A stretch of 64,000 bases of DNA. Origin: Mucilaginibacter sp. CSA2-8R (GTDB lineage Bacteria > Bacteroidota > Bacteroidia > Sphingobacteriales > Sphingobacteriaceae). The notes beneath the pieces are model-generated. The model made no database searches. It had not been told where the DNA came from and worked only from the letters and a program-made list of their open reading frames with translations. The stretch is taken from NCBI RefSeq assembly GCF_038806765.1, contig NZ_CP152389.1, positions 682,001 through 746,000 on the forward strand, given 5' to 3'. Shown one piece after another: positions 33,770 to 45,193 of this stretch (positions are counted from its first letter, which is position 1; the number at the start of each line of letters is the position of its first letter). A program made the translations under genes and the position numbers.

Positions 33770-34459
33770 ATGAACAGGTTAATTATTGGTTGTTTACTGG
33801 TTTTTTTATCACTGGCGGCTTTTGCACAAAAGCCGGACACGGTAAAAACCGTAAACCGTAAAGACAGCCTGAACCGTGTTATAGATTCTGCCAAATCAAA
33901 ACCTATCCTGCAGCAGGTATTCAACAAAAAAAATAAAAAGCAGTATAACCCCGATAGTACCCATTTGCCTAGTACCGCGGTTAAGCGCTCATTAATGGTA
34001 CCCGGATGGGGGCAGGTTTACAACAAGCACTGGTGGAAATTACCGTTAATTTACGGGGGGATAGGCAGCTTTGTTTATTTTGCCATTATCAACAAGCGGG
34101 ATGCTAAAAACTATTTAGAAGTTTACAAGCTTAAGCGAGACCCACTTAGTCCTCGTCCTGATCCTAACTCAGCTGTTGGGCAGTTGTATGCGCGTACCTC
34201 AACTTATGGCGCTCAGGCACTGGCCGATGCCTCTAATGGTTCTGATCGTAACTTTCAGCTTTGTATTTTTGGTATTATTGGCGTGTGGGGTATTCAAACT
34301 ATTGATGCTTATATTTTCGCCAAGTTTATACACTCTTACACTATGGATCGCGACCTGAGCTTTAAGATAGCGCCAGGCATCATTACCGGGCCAACTTACG
34401 CCTCTAACGGTATTCCTTCGGTAATGCCGGTATTAAAACTTACCTTTAGTCTTAAGTAA
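33770..34459 (+). CDS. DUF5683 family protein
   Basis: 229 residues with a signal peptide (ending AAFAQ at about 19). The motif KRSLMVPGWGQVYNKHWWKLPLIYGGIGSFVYFAI and the central GIIGVWGIQTIDAYIFAKF are DUF5683 hallmarks; two or three membrane helices follow the exported N-terminus. In Bacteroidota this family commonly sits between parB and dapB, as here, but its function is unknown. The ATG follows the parB stop within one base. Confidence 0.82.
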   Translation: MNRLIIGCLLVFLSLAAFAQKPDTVKTVNRKDSLNRVIDSAKSKPILQQVFNKKNKKQYNPDSTHLPSTAVKRSLMVPGWGQVYNKHWWKLPLIYGGIGSFVYFAIINKRDAKNYLEVYKLKRDPLSPRPDPNSAVGQLYARTSTYGAQALADASNGSDRNFQLCIFGIIGVWGIQTIDAYIFAKFIHSYTMDRDLSFKIAPGIITGPTYASNGIPSVMPVLKLTFSLK

Positions 34460-34501
34460 ACCACCTTACCATTATTAACAACATATAATCATTCATAATA
34501 A

Positions 34502-35254
34502 ATGAAAATTGCATTATTGGGTTATGGCAAAATGGGCAAAATCATCGAGCAGATTGCCTTGCAGCGTCAACACCAGATTGTACTCAAAATAGATAAAGAT
34601 AACCTTCATGAAGCCACTCCCGAAAACTTGAAACAGGCAGATGTAGCTATCGAGTTTAGCACACCATCGTCTGTACTTGGTAATATTGACCGTTGCTTTG
34701 AAGCGGGTGTGCCTATTGTAATTGGTACTACCGGCTGGTATGAGCAGCTTAATGATATAAAAGATAAATGCCTGGCTGGTAACCATGCTTTGCTCTACGG
34801 TTCAAACTACAGCGTTGGGGTAAATATCTTTTTTCATGTTAACCGTATGCTGGCTAAGGTGATGAATAATTACCCTTACTATGATGTACAGGTAGAAGAG
34901 ATACATCATACCCAAAAACTGGATGCGCCAAGCGGCACGGCTATTACCATTGCAGAGGGTATACTGGATGGTTTGGATGGCAAACAAAAGTGGAAAAATA
35001 TAGTGGTAAGCGATAATGCAGAGCCTGCCGAAGATGTGGTTGCTGCAAACGAGTTACTGATAGAATCGCTAAGGATTGAAAATGTGCCCGGTACTCACAC
35101 GGTGGTATATGACTCTGAGATTGACACCATTGAGTTTAAACATACCGCGCATAACCGCAATGGCTTTGCTTTAGGCGCTGTTTTGGCAGCTGAGTGGCTG
35201 AAAGATAAAAAAGGATTTTTCCCGGTAACAGATATGTTTACCTTTAATGCCTGA
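34502..35254 (+). CDS. dapB: 4-hydroxy-tetrahydrodipicolinate reductase
   Basis: 250 residues. Reduces the DapA product with NAD(P)H on the route to diaminopimelate and lysine. The N-terminal Rossmann motif GYGKMGKIIEQIA (residues 7-19), the switch region EFSTPSSVLGNI and GTTGWYEQL, and the catalytic EIHHTQKLDAPSGTA are intact. dapA is in the window too, converging on the lepB end. Confidence 0.93.
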   Translation: MKIALLGYGKMGKIIEQIALQRQHQIVLKIDKDNLHEATPENLKQADVAIEFSTPSSVLGNIDRCFEAGVPIVIGTTGWYEQLNDIKDKCLAGNHALLYGSNYSVGVNIFFHVNRMLAKVMNNYPYYDVQVEEIHHTQKLDAPSGTAITIAEGILDGLDGKQKWKNIVVSDNAEPAEDVVAANELLIESLRIENVPGTHTVVYDSEIDTIEFKHTAHNRNGFALGAVLAAEWLKDKKGFFPVTDMFTFNA

Positions 35255-35280
35255 TTAACAGGTTATAATTAAATTAATAT

Positions 35281-36411
35281 ATGAATTGGAAATTCTGGGA
35301 CAAAAAAAGAGATACGGATACCCCCAAGAAGAAAAAAAGTGCAGCCCGCGAGTGGACTGATGCCATTATTTTTGCGGTAGTTGCTGCAACACTGATACGT
35401 ACACTTTTTATCGAAGCCTACACTATTCCTACCGAGTCGATGGAGCGCTCATTGCTGGTAGGCGACTTTTTATTTGTAAGTAAAGTAAATTATGGTGCCC
35501 GTACGCCCATGACGCCCATTGCGTTTCCGTTTGCGCATCATACCATGCCCATTATAGGTACCAAAGCTTACTGGGATGGCGTAAAGCTGCCGTACTACCG
35601 TTTACCGGGTTTAAGCGAGGTTAAAAAAGGTGACGTTGTGGTATTTAATTACCCGATGGAGGCCGATTCGCCTTATTACCGTCCGGTAGATAAACGCGAA
35701 AATTATATTAAACGCTGCCAGGGAACTCCCGGCGATACACTTTCTATTGTAAATGCGCAGGTGTATATAAACGGCAAGCCTAACCCTAACCCACCCGAAG
35801 GGCAGATTAACTACGAGGTGCAAACCAACGGTACCGAAGTAAATCCGAAGTTACTGGACGAACTGCATATTACGTTATCAGAGTATACGCCGTATCCTAC
35901 CATGACCAAGGCTTCTGCAGATGCCTTGAGAGGGTATGCCAACATTACTAAGGTAAAACCGCATATCACTCCAAAAGACTCTATAGAATATGGTGGTGAG
36001 GTTTTCCCTAACTCGGCTCAATACATCACCCGTAACCAGCCATTTAACAAATGGAACCAGGATAATTACGGACCTATAATCATCCCTAAAAAAGGCTGGA
36101 CGGTTAAACTGGATAGTTTAACACTGCCTTTTTACCGCCGGGCTATTACTGTTTATGAAGGTAACAAGTTAGAGGTTAAAGGAACGGATGTTTACATAAA
36201 CGGACAAAAAGCGGACGGCTATACCTTTAAAATGAATTATTACTGGATGATGGGGGATAACCGCCATAACTCGCTCGACTCGCGTTTTTGGGGTTTTGTA
36301 CCCGAAGACCACATTGTAGGCAAGGCATTGTTTGTTTGGATGAGCTGGGATACCAACGGCACCTTCCTGGACAAAATACGCTGGAAACGCCTGTTTATGG
36401 GCATCCATTAA
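35281..36411 (+). CDS. lepB: signal peptidase I
   Basis: 376 residues, longer than E. coli LepB (324) through an insert between the catalytic lysine region and the C-terminal box. Topology: a membrane helix at about 28-45, then the Ser nucleophile IPTESMERSLLVGD (Ser53), the lysine base RENYIKRCQGTPGD (Lys144) and the structural box MMGDNRHNSLDSRFWG near 321-336. It cleaves signal peptides of secreted proteins. Final gene of the parA operon; a terminator follows. Confidence 0.93.
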   Translation: MNWKFWDKKRDTDTPKKKKSAAREWTDAIIFAVVAATLIRTLFIEAYTIPTESMERSLLVGDFLFVSKVNYGARTPMTPIAFPFAHHTMPIIGTKAYWDGVKLPYYRLPGLSEVKKGDVVVFNYPMEADSPYYRPVDKRENYIKRCQGTPGDTLSIVNAQVYINGKPNPNPPEGQINYEVQTNGTEVNPKLLDELHITLSEYTPYPTMTKASADALRGYANITKVKPHITPKDSIEYGGEVFPNSAQYITRNQPFNKWNQDNYGPIIIPKKGWTVKLDSLTLPFYRRAITVYEGNKLEVKGTDVYINGQKADGYTFKMNYYWMMGDNRHNSLDSRFWGFVPEDHIVGKALFVWMSWDTNGTFLDKIRWKRLFMGIH

Positions 36412-36430
36412 TACTGCTTATGTATAAAAT

Positions 36431-36470
36431 AAAAGGGGCTGTTTTCCGGTTTGGAAAACAGCCCCTTTTT
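36431..36470. terminator. bidirectional intrinsic terminator
   Basis: A perfect 17-bp stem (36431-36447 and 36453-36469), core GGGGCTGTTTTCC, loop of 5 nt, T run after, between convergent lepB and dapA. Confidence 0.92.
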
Positions 36471-36490
36471 TATGCGTTCAGCTTTTACTA

Positions 36491-37372
36491 TCAGCCAACA
36501 ATCTTTTTAAGTTCAACGGCAATTTTATCTGCGGTTGTGCTGCTTACTTGTACTAAAGGTAAACGCAGGGTATCGCCGCAAACGCCTAACTGTTTAAGCG
36601 CTGTTTTAACACCGCCGGGGCTGCCTTCAGAGAACATTAACCGGGTGAAGTCAATAAATCTATAATGAGCTTCCTGCGCGGCTTTAAAATCGCCTGCAGC
36701 ACAAAGCTTTATCATGTCCGAAAACTGTTTGGGCACCGCATTGCCTACAACCGATATCACACCTACCGCTCCTAAAGACATCATAGGTAACGTAACCGGG
36801 TCGTCGCCCGATATAAATAGGAAGCTATCCGGTTTATCGCGCATAATTTGGTTAAACTGGTCAAAGTTGCCAGAGGCTTCTTTAATACCAATAATGTTGC
36901 TGAAATCATGAGCTAGCCTTACCGTGGTTTCGGCGCTAACATTGCTGCCTGTACGGCCCGGTACGTTATATAAAATAATAGGTAGCGGCGATGCTTCGGC
37001 AATAGCTTTATAATGCTGGTAAATACCTTCTTGTATAGGTTTGTTATAATGCGGACTGGCCGACAGTATGGCATCATACCCCGTAGTATCAAACTGTTTT
37101 ACAGTTTCAACCACTTCGTAGGTGTTATTGCCGCCAATGCCGGCTACCAGGTGTACACGTTTATTAACTTTTTCGGCGGTAAAAGCCCAAACCTTCTTCT
37201 TTTCTTCCTTGCTTAGGGTTGCGCTTTCGCCGGTGGTACCTAATGATACCAGGTAATTTACGCCACCGTTAATCAGGTAATTAATTAAGTTTTCGAGGCC
37301 GGCATAATCTACTCCGCCATCGCTGTTAAACGGAGTTACCATGGCTACTCCGGTTCCGTGAAACATTTCCAT
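36491..37372 (-). CDS. dapA: 4-hydroxy-tetrahydrodipicolinate synthase
   Basis: 293 residues. Condenses pyruvate with aspartate semialdehyde, the first committed lysine/DAP step. The family signature GTTGES (45-50), Tyr135 in LYNVPGRTG and the Schiff-base Lys164 in IIGIKEASGN are present, with no truncation. It is transcribed alone against lepB, and so is not in the dapB operon despite proximity. Confidence 0.95.
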   Translation of the reverse strand: MEMFHGTGVAMVTPFNSDGGVDYAGLENLINYLINGGVNYLVSLGTTGESATLSKEEKKKVWAFTAEKVNKRVHLVAGIGGNNTYEVVETVKQFDTTGYDAILSASPHYNKPIQEGIYQHYKAIAEASPLPIILYNVPGRTGSNVSAETTVRLAHDFSNIIGIKEASGNFDQFNQIMRDKPDSFLFISGDDPVTLPMMSLGAVGVISVVGNAVPKQFSDMIKLCAAGDFKAAQEAHYRFIDFTRLMFSEGSPGGVKTALKQLGVCGDTLRLPLVQVSSTTADKIAVELKKIVG

Positions 37373-37472
37373 CTATCTTATTAAGGGTTGCTAAGATAAG
37401 ATTTTAGTAATGATTTGTATTAATTAAATATTGCGGCGATCGTAATTACCGAAGCGTTGTTTTGGCTTCCGG

Positions 37473-39932
37473 TTATCGCAAAATAATAGCAAAGCGTAAG
37501 GCATTCTTAGAGTTTAGTCCACTGTTGTAAGACCATCCGTACAGTACTTTTAAACCATTCCAGCTTATACCTGCACCAAGCTCTGTATAGTTTTTTAACC
37601 CAGGGGTAGTTAGGTAATTGGCCTGTACAATTTCCTGCAGCTTCAGTTTACGGATAAGCGGAAGCTTGCTTAAAAACAAGCCGCCAAAGTTTTGCTCTAA
37701 GTGGCCTTCCAGGTATTGCTTGCTGGTACTGTAAGTGTAATAGTTAAGCATCAAAAAGGCGTCGGGCGCATCCTGATAGTGCAAAATTTCGTTACCGGCA
37801 AAGTGTTTATAATCGGTGTAAAAAAGTTGTTTGTTATTTAAAAACTTGCCGGCACCAATGTAAAATGAAAACTTACCGTACATGCCCAGGCTAACATTGT
37901 TTTTTGCTAAACTGGCAGTAATCAAGTCATAGTCCACATCAGAGCCTAACACGTTTTTGATGCCTTTAGTGTAGCCAACGGTTAATGTAGGATAGTCTGA
38001 CGGTAAATAGTGCCTTCCGGTTGGATAGGTAACGTACCGGTTACTGAAATTATAGCTGGTAGTTACGCTAACTTTAAACGATTGTGTTTGCGGAAACAAT
38101 GGTACATCCGCCTCGGGCATAAAAGGGTTGTTGGATGTATAGGGACGATCTTTACGGAAAAAGCTGTACTGCGAGGTATTGTTTAGCCATTTGCGGTCGG
38201 CATATTCGGCACCTGCGGTTGCCATCCAGCCTCCGGCCAGTCGGTGCGACACAGATAAGCTAACGAAATGCTTATCGTACAGCTTTTGATAGTTTTGCCT
38301 TAAAAAAAGACTGCTGAACTCATTAGCCAACACCGAGATAGGTTGTTTGTTGTTCAGGTCAACCACATCAGAGCCGGCATACAAGTTAAAGGTATAATTG
38401 TTAACCGGTACAGTAGCGTTGATATTGCCATGCAGTAATTGGTTGCTAAAGCCATAACGGATATGCCCGCCCAAGCGCAGGTATTTATTATTAAGGCTGT
38501 CAATCTGCTTTACGTAAGCCGCTCCGTAGTTAATGGCAAATCCTTCTACCGTGTTAAACAGCAGCGACCCGATAACCGATTCGGTACGGAAATATGTTTT
38601 TTTGTAACGATTGCTAAAGTTTAACCCCGAAAAGAGAAAGCCAGGTATCGAAGCCCGGTTATTTACGCGATCTAACGAATCAAGGTAAGGCTTGGATTCG
38701 CGCTTGCGGGCTAACACTGCTTTCTTTTCGTAATCAATTTTTTCTTCATCTGTTAGCGGAACGGGCCGCGCCTGCTGCCAGTAAACCGAATCTTTTTTAT
38801 TAACTCCGGCGGTAACCTTCATCACCTCGGCAAACGTTTTTTTGCTGATCTGTGGGTTGATCTCGTAGTTTTTAAAAACCGCCAAAAAATATCCGGCTAA
38901 TTTAAAACCCAGTAAGCCACCAGAAAATTCAAACTTAACCGATGATGGCATCCACACTTTATGCTCAACCGGAATGTATTGCTGCTTTACAGTAATGGTA
39001 TCTAAAATATTGATACCTGACGATTTGGTTAAATATAAGTCTGCACTGTGTATGCGCCAGCTATCCTCAATAATATAAATATAACCTTCAAAAGTAGGTT
39101 CGTACTGGCGCTTAGGTATTACTTTAATACGGTTAATGGTTTCGCCGTTCTCTACCGTAAGGCCCATGTATTTATAGTTGTAGTAGGACAGGGCATTGTC
39201 GGCAATAGGCGAGATGAGCGGACGGTTGCTCAGCCCGTCCCAGTGCTGAAAGTTATCGTAAAAATTAACGGTTAACTCTGAGGCCCTGTTAAAACTAAAA
39301 GCTTTGTTACTGCCTGATACCTTCGACGAAATCATTTCCTCGTGATATAAATCGGGCTGCGTAAAGCTGAGTTTGGATTCGGACTCTGACAAATACAGGA
39401 TGCCTTTACGGTTAGAGTCTAATCCCAATTCACGGCCAATCTGGTTAATATCGCGGCCCATAAACTTTTTGGGTGCGGCCAGCAGGCGTTGCAGGCCTTT
39501 AACATAGGTTTCGCAGGTATAAGCGTTTACTTCGCGCAAATAACCTTTGCGTTTGCGTATAGCTTTGCGGATAATGCCATAAGCTGGGTCTTCGCCTCCA
39601 GCCCTAACCACTACGTTTTGCAATTGGTAGGCCTCAGGCTCCAGCTGAACGTCGAGCGTTTGGTTGCCGGTTAAGTTAACTGTGCGGGTTTCCTGCCGGT
39701 AGCCAATGGCTTTAAACACCAGGTTATAAGTGCCGTTGGCCAGCGCAAGCTTGTACTGCCCATCGCTGTTTGCCGACGAGCCTTGGCTGGTACCTTTAAT
39801 TAATATTGTTGCAAATGCAACAGACTGCCCTGCATTATTTTTAATAGTACCGCTTAAGGTGTACGATTGTGCCATGGCGCCGCAACAGGCCAAGCATAAA
39901 ATAAAGAGTGATAAAGTAGCTTTGATCTGCAT
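37473..39932 (-). CDS. DUF5686/carboxypeptidase-regulatory-like outer-membrane protein
   Basis: 819 residues. Signal peptide (residues 1-21), then a CarboxypepD_reg-like domain (residues 22-110: YTLSGTIKNNAGQSVAFATILIKGTSQGSSANSDGQYKL), then a DUF5686 body (YIYIIEDSWRIHSADLYLTKSSG, KVWMPSSVKFEFSGGLLGFKLAGYF) and a C-terminal barrel ending LRFAIILR. Such proteins resemble outer-membrane receptors without a TonB box; function unknown. It is distinct from SusC-like receptors in lacking a plug. Confidence 0.8.
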   Translation of the reverse strand: MQIKATLSLFILCLACCGAMAQSYTLSGTIKNNAGQSVAFATILIKGTSQGSSANSDGQYKLALANGTYNLVFKAIGYRQETRTVNLTGNQTLDVQLEPEAYQLQNVVVRAGGEDPAYGIIRKAIRKRKGYLREVNAYTCETYVKGLQRLLAAPKKFMGRDINQIGRELGLDSNRKGILYLSESESKLSFTQPDLYHEEMISSKVSGSNKAFSFNRASELTVNFYDNFQHWDGLSNRPLISPIADNALSYYNYKYMGLTVENGETINRIKVIPKRQYEPTFEGYIYIIEDSWRIHSADLYLTKSSGINILDTITVKQQYIPVEHKVWMPSSVKFEFSGGLLGFKLAGYFLAVFKNYEINPQISKKTFAEVMKVTAGVNKKDSVYWQQARPVPLTDEEKIDYEKKAVLARKRESKPYLDSLDRVNNRASIPGFLFSGLNFSNRYKKTYFRTESVIGSLLFNTVEGFAINYGAAYVKQIDSLNNKYLRLGGHIRYGFSNQLLHGNINATVPVNNYTFNLYAGSDVVDLNNKQPISVLANEFSSLFLRQNYQKLYDKHFVSLSVSHRLAGGWMATAGAEYADRKWLNNTSQYSFFRKDRPYTSNNPFMPEADVPLFPQTQSFKVSVTTSYNFSNRYVTYPTGRHYLPSDYPTLTVGYTKGIKNVLGSDVDYDLITASLAKNNVSLGMYGKFSFYIGAGKFLNNKQLFYTDYKHFAGNEILHYQDAPDAFLMLNYYTYSTSKQYLEGHLEQNFGGLFLSKLPLIRKLKLQEIVQANYLTTPGLKNYTELGAGISWNGLKVLYGWSYNSGLNSKNALRFAIILR

Positions 39933-40007
39933 ATATAGGGTTGGCTAAATATGCAAAAAATCTGTGCATACAAGTGTTAAAATGCGTTAAATGATAGGGT
40001 TGACTCC

Positions 40008-42038
<2,031 letters not shown>

Positions 42039-42045
42039 TTAACGG

Positions 42046-42077
42046 GTGGTTGAGTAGTTGAATAGTTAAGTGGTTGA
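42046..42077. repeat. 8-bp degenerate tandem repeat
   Basis: Four head-to-tail copies of an RTRGTTRA unit (GTGGTTGA, GTAGTTGA, ATAGTTAA, GTGGTTGA) upstream of ligA, followed by more GGTTGTTGG-like sequence to about 42095. Confidence 0.7.
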
Positions 42078-42158
42078 TAGGCTGGTTGTTGGTTTTGTGT
42101 TGAATAATGGGTAGTAAAGAGCACCTGCTTGAATGAAATCAATTCGATTGATGAAGCA

Positions 42159-43355
42159 TCACACATTCTCAAACTCTTTATTGCTGAGGCGGCGGTTGTA
42201 GACAAACAGGCCGATACTCATAATAATACTGGTAGCCAGTATAACTACAAACAGCAATCCGGTTTCAACTCCCGGTAGCCGTAAGTATTTGGGCAAATTA
42301 TAAAAAAGTAATACGCTGATTAATCCACGTGGCGCAATAACCAGTTCTGGCATTAAATCGGTTTTCGACACTAACTTGATATATAAAAATCTGATAATGT
42401 AAATAGCGGACAGAACAAATGAGCCGATAATTAAAACCGACCATTTTTGCAGCTGATTTACATCCATGGTAAAGCCAAAAATTACAAAGAAAAACGTGCG
42501 CATCAAAAAGGCACTTTCGGCCGATAATTGAAGCAATTGTTTAAGATCAAAACTCAGGCCGTGATAAATAAAGTATTTCTTGAACCATTGCGGCTTAATC
42601 TGGTCTGCATTATTCAGGAACAAGCCTAACGACAATACAATAATGAGTGCCGACAAGTGATAAGACTGCCCAATAGCATACACCAAAATCAGGATGGCGA
42701 TGATGAGGAAGAACTTAACGTGGTGAGTAATGCGGCCTATAAGGTATAGCAACAACAAACAGGCGCCCAGGGCAAACGCCAAAATAATAGCTAGCTCAAC
42801 ACCCAGTTTGGCAAACGATCCCACATTAATATGCTTATTGCTGAGCATAAAATTAAACAGTACTACCGTTAAGATATCCGAAAAGGACGATTCGTAAATA
42901 ATAAACTCCTTTTTATGCTTGGTAATGCTTGAGGCGGAGGGTATGGCAATAGCCGAGCTAATTACACAGAAAGGTATAGCGTTAATAAAACAGAGATAAT
43001 AATCGCCTCCGCTTAATTGGTACAAAATCCAGGAGATGGTAAAAGTGGTACAGAGTAGGATAATCAACGCCGAAAAGAACGACTTTTTAATCACCGCATT
43101 TTTGTCGGGTGTATATTTTAGCTCTAAGGCGCCTTCAAATACAATTAGAATTAAACCCAGTGTTCCTAAAGTAGGTAGGATGGTAGAGAGGTTAAATAAG
43201 TGAATATTAAAATACTCAACAACCTGCTTGATGCCTACACCCAAAAACAGCAATAGTAATACCGAGGGTATTTTAGTTTTTCCGGCAATTAGGTCGAACA
43301 GGTAAGAAAAAATAACTAGTCCGCTCAGTACAATCAGTGTAGTATAAGTACTCAA
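42159..43355 (-). CDS. cation:proton antiporter (CPA family)
   Basis: 398 residues, about 11 transmembrane helices. GTLGLILIVFEGALELKY, SAIAIPSASS and the later ELVIAPRGLISVLLFYNLP helices fit the Na+/H+ or K+/H+ exchanger family (PF00999). It lacks the C-terminal TrkA-type RCK domains of Kef. The only good start is TTG at 43355, which overlaps a possible promoter-like TATTTG, so the true start is uncertain. Cation specificity is unknown. Confidence 0.8.
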   Translation of the reverse strand: MSTYTTLIVLSGLVIFSYLFDLIAGKTKIPSVLLLLFLGVGIKQVVEYFNIHLFNLSTILPTLGTLGLILIVFEGALELKYTPDKNAVIKKSFFSALIILLCTTFTISWILYQLSGGDYYLCFINAIPFCVISSAIAIPSASSITKHKKEFIIYESSFSDILTVVLFNFMLSNKHINVGSFAKLGVELAIILAFALGACLLLLYLIGRITHHVKFFLIIAILILVYAIGQSYHLSALIIVLSLGLFLNNADQIKPQWFKKYFIYHGLSFDLKQLLQLSAESAFLMRTFFFVIFGFTMDVNQLQKWSVLIIGSFVLSAIYIIRFLYIKLVSKTDLMPELVIAPRGLISVLLFYNLPKYLRLPGVETGLLFVVILATSIIMSIGLFVYNRRLSNKEFENV

Positions 43356-43519
43356 ATATCTTCCGTTTTAAAAGTGATAAATAATTCATTTTGTGCGCTA
43401 AATGGCGCAGCAGCCTACTCGACAAACCTACAAAAGGCATAAAGGTTGAAGAAAATATCATACTAATGCAAGTATTATAAATTTAACAAAACCTAATGCA
43501 TTAATAAAAGTTACGCTCT

Positions 43520-43527
43520 TAGCTTTG
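43520..43527 (+). promoter_or_regulatory. -7 box of the Old Yellow Enzyme gene
   Basis: TAGCTTTG is a full TAnnTTTG match, 8 nt upstream of the ATG; no clear -33 TTTG. Confidence 0.45.
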
Positions 43528-43535
43528 GCAAAATT

Positions 43536-44606
43536 ATGGCACATTTATTTGACAGTATTAATATTAAAGGCGTTAAACTTAAAAACCGCATCACGGTATC
43601 GCCCATGTGCGAGTACTCAAGCGAAGATGGTTTTGCCAACGACTGGCATCTGGTACATCTCGGCAGCATGGCTACCGGTGGCGCCGGATTAATTATTACC
43701 GAAGCAACGGCAGTTTCGCCCGAGGGTCGCATTACTTACGCCGACTTAGGTCTATGGAAAGATGAGCATATAACTAAGCTTAAACAAATAACAGGTTTCA
43801 TTGAGCAGCAAGGCTGCATAGCAGGTATACAACTGGCTCACGCCGGGCGTAAGGCCAGTCACGAAAAGCCATGGGAGGGCGGCAAACAATTTACAGCTGA
43901 ACATGAAAACGGCTGGGAAACCGTTGCCCCGAGTGCCTTAGCATTTACAGACGGCGAGGAGCCGCCGGTAGCTTTAGACAAGGCTGGGATTGAAAAAGTT
44001 AAAGCCGATTTTAAAGCAACCACCCTGCGTGCTGTTGAAGCCGGCTTTAAAGTAGCCGAAATACATGCAGCACATGGATACCTGTTGCACCAGTTTTATT
44101 CGCCGCTGAGCAACCAGCGTACTGATGAATACGGCGGCTCTTTTGAAAATAGAATCAGGCTGCTTTTAGAGGTGACTGACGTAGTAAAAGAAGTATGGCC
44201 TGCCGATTATCCATTGTTTGTACGAATTTCGGCTACCGATTGGACCGAAGGTGGCTGGACTATTGATGACTCTGTAAAGCTGGCTGCTGCCTTAAAAGAA
44301 AAAGGCGTAGATTTGATTGACTGTTCATCAGGGGGTAACGTGCCTCATGCCAGTATACCTAACAAGCCGGGCTACCAGGTACCGTTTGCAGAAAAGATAA
44401 AAAAGGAAGCAAATATACTTACCGGTGCGGTAGGTTTAATTACCACGGCCGAACAGGCTAACCAAATTGTAGAAACGGGGCAAGCCGATTTAGTTTTACT
44501 GGCACGCGAGATGTTACGCGATCCTCATTTTGCATTGCGTGCTGCCCACGAGTTAGGCCATACCGTGCAATGGCCGCTGCAATACGACCGTGCGCAATGG
44601 CGGTAA
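43536..44606 (+). CDS. NADH:flavin oxidoreductase, Old Yellow Enzyme (YqjM-like)
   Basis: 356 residues, an FMN TIM barrel that reduces activated C=C bonds of enals and enones, with NAD(P)H. Seen are the N-terminal ISPMCEYSS-type VSPMCEYSSEDGFANDWH (residues 21-38), the ALQLAHAGRKAS-like IQLAHAGRKASH, the core HAAHGYLLHQFYSPLSNQRTDEYGG and the final AREMLRDPHFALRAAHELG. Residues YSS rather than the YQS variant place it near the thermophilic-like YqjM class. Physiological substrate unknown, often xenobiotic or oxidative-stress related. OsmC follows 51 bp later. Confidence 0.9.
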   Translation: MAHLFDSINIKGVKLKNRITVSPMCEYSSEDGFANDWHLVHLGSMATGGAGLIITEATAVSPEGRITYADLGLWKDEHITKLKQITGFIEQQGCIAGIQLAHAGRKASHEKPWEGGKQFTAEHENGWETVAPSALAFTDGEEPPVALDKAGIEKVKADFKATTLRAVEAGFKVAEIHAAHGYLLHQFYSPLSNQRTDEYGGSFENRIRLLLEVTDVVKEVWPADYPLFVRISATDWTEGGWTIDDSVKLAAALKEKGVDLIDCSSGGNVPHASIPNKPGYQVPFAEKIKKEANILTGAVGLITTAEQANQIVETGQADLVLLAREMLRDPHFALRAAHELGHTVQWPLQYDRAQWR

Positions 44607-44657
44607 GCATATTAAAAGGAAACAATTTTAACCTCAAAACTAATAACTAATTAAAAC

Positions 44658-45086
44658 ATGAAACGTACAGCAAAGGCACACTGGAATGGTACTTTAAAAG
44701 AAGGCCGCGGCGAAATTACTACCCAAAGTACTACTTTAAATAACACACAATACTCATTTAAAACACGTTTTGAGCAAGGTGTGGGCACTAACCCCGAAGA
44801 ACTGATTGCAGCTGCACATGCAGGTTGCTTTACCATGGCTGTTGGTGCAGCTTTAAGTCAGCAAGGTTTTACCCCCGGCGATTTAACTACTGCCGCTGTT
44901 TTAGATTTAGACATGAACAACCTGGTAATTACCGGTATTCATTTAGATTTAGAGGCAAGTACTATTGATGGTGTTTCTGAAGAGCAGTTTGTTGCCGTGG
45001 CAGAGGATGCTAAAAAGAACTGTATCATTTCTAAAGCATTAAGCGTACCATTTACCTTAAATGTAACTTACGGTTCAAAAGCCTAA
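44658..45086 (+). CDS. OsmC family peroxiredoxin-like protein
   Basis: 142 residues. Reduces organic hydroperoxides via two cysteines: Cys57 (AAHAGCFTMAVGAAL) and Cys122 (EDAKKNCIISKAL), both present in the OsmC arrangement rather than Ohr. KRTAKAHWNGTLKEGRGEI and GVGTNPEELIAAAHAGCF match the OsmC domain fully. Located after the OYE gene, consistent with shared detoxification. Confidence 0.93.
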   Translation: MKRTAKAHWNGTLKEGRGEITTQSTTLNNTQYSFKTRFEQGVGTNPEELIAAAHAGCFTMAVGAALSQQGFTPGDLTTAAVLDLDMNNLVITGIHLDLEASTIDGVSEEQFVAVAEDAKKNCIISKALSVPFTLNVTYGSKA

Positions 45087-45135
45087 CAATGCTGTTGAAC
45101 ATGTTATAATAATTCCACATTATTGTAATCAAATT

Positions 45136-45164
45136 AAAGAGCAGGCAATAATGTCTGCTCTTTG
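45136..45164 (+). terminator. intrinsic terminator after osmC
   Basis: A 9-bp stem (AAAGAGCAG at 45136-45144 with CTGCTCTTT at 45155-45163) with a 10-nt loop. The T tract beyond the stem is short, so it is a weaker terminator than the others. Confidence 0.6.
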
Positions 45165-45193
45165 CTGTTATTAAGCTGTTTGTTTAACATCAC

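Noticed and set aside
31880..33780. parS site near parAB
   Set aside because: No palindrome similar to TGTTTCACGTGAAACA was found around the operon; parS may lie elsewhere.
43273..43461. A 62-codon frame overlapping the antiporter start
   Set aside because: Its translation is not protein-like and the antiporter frame dominates; it is kept only as a reason for doubt about the antiporter start.
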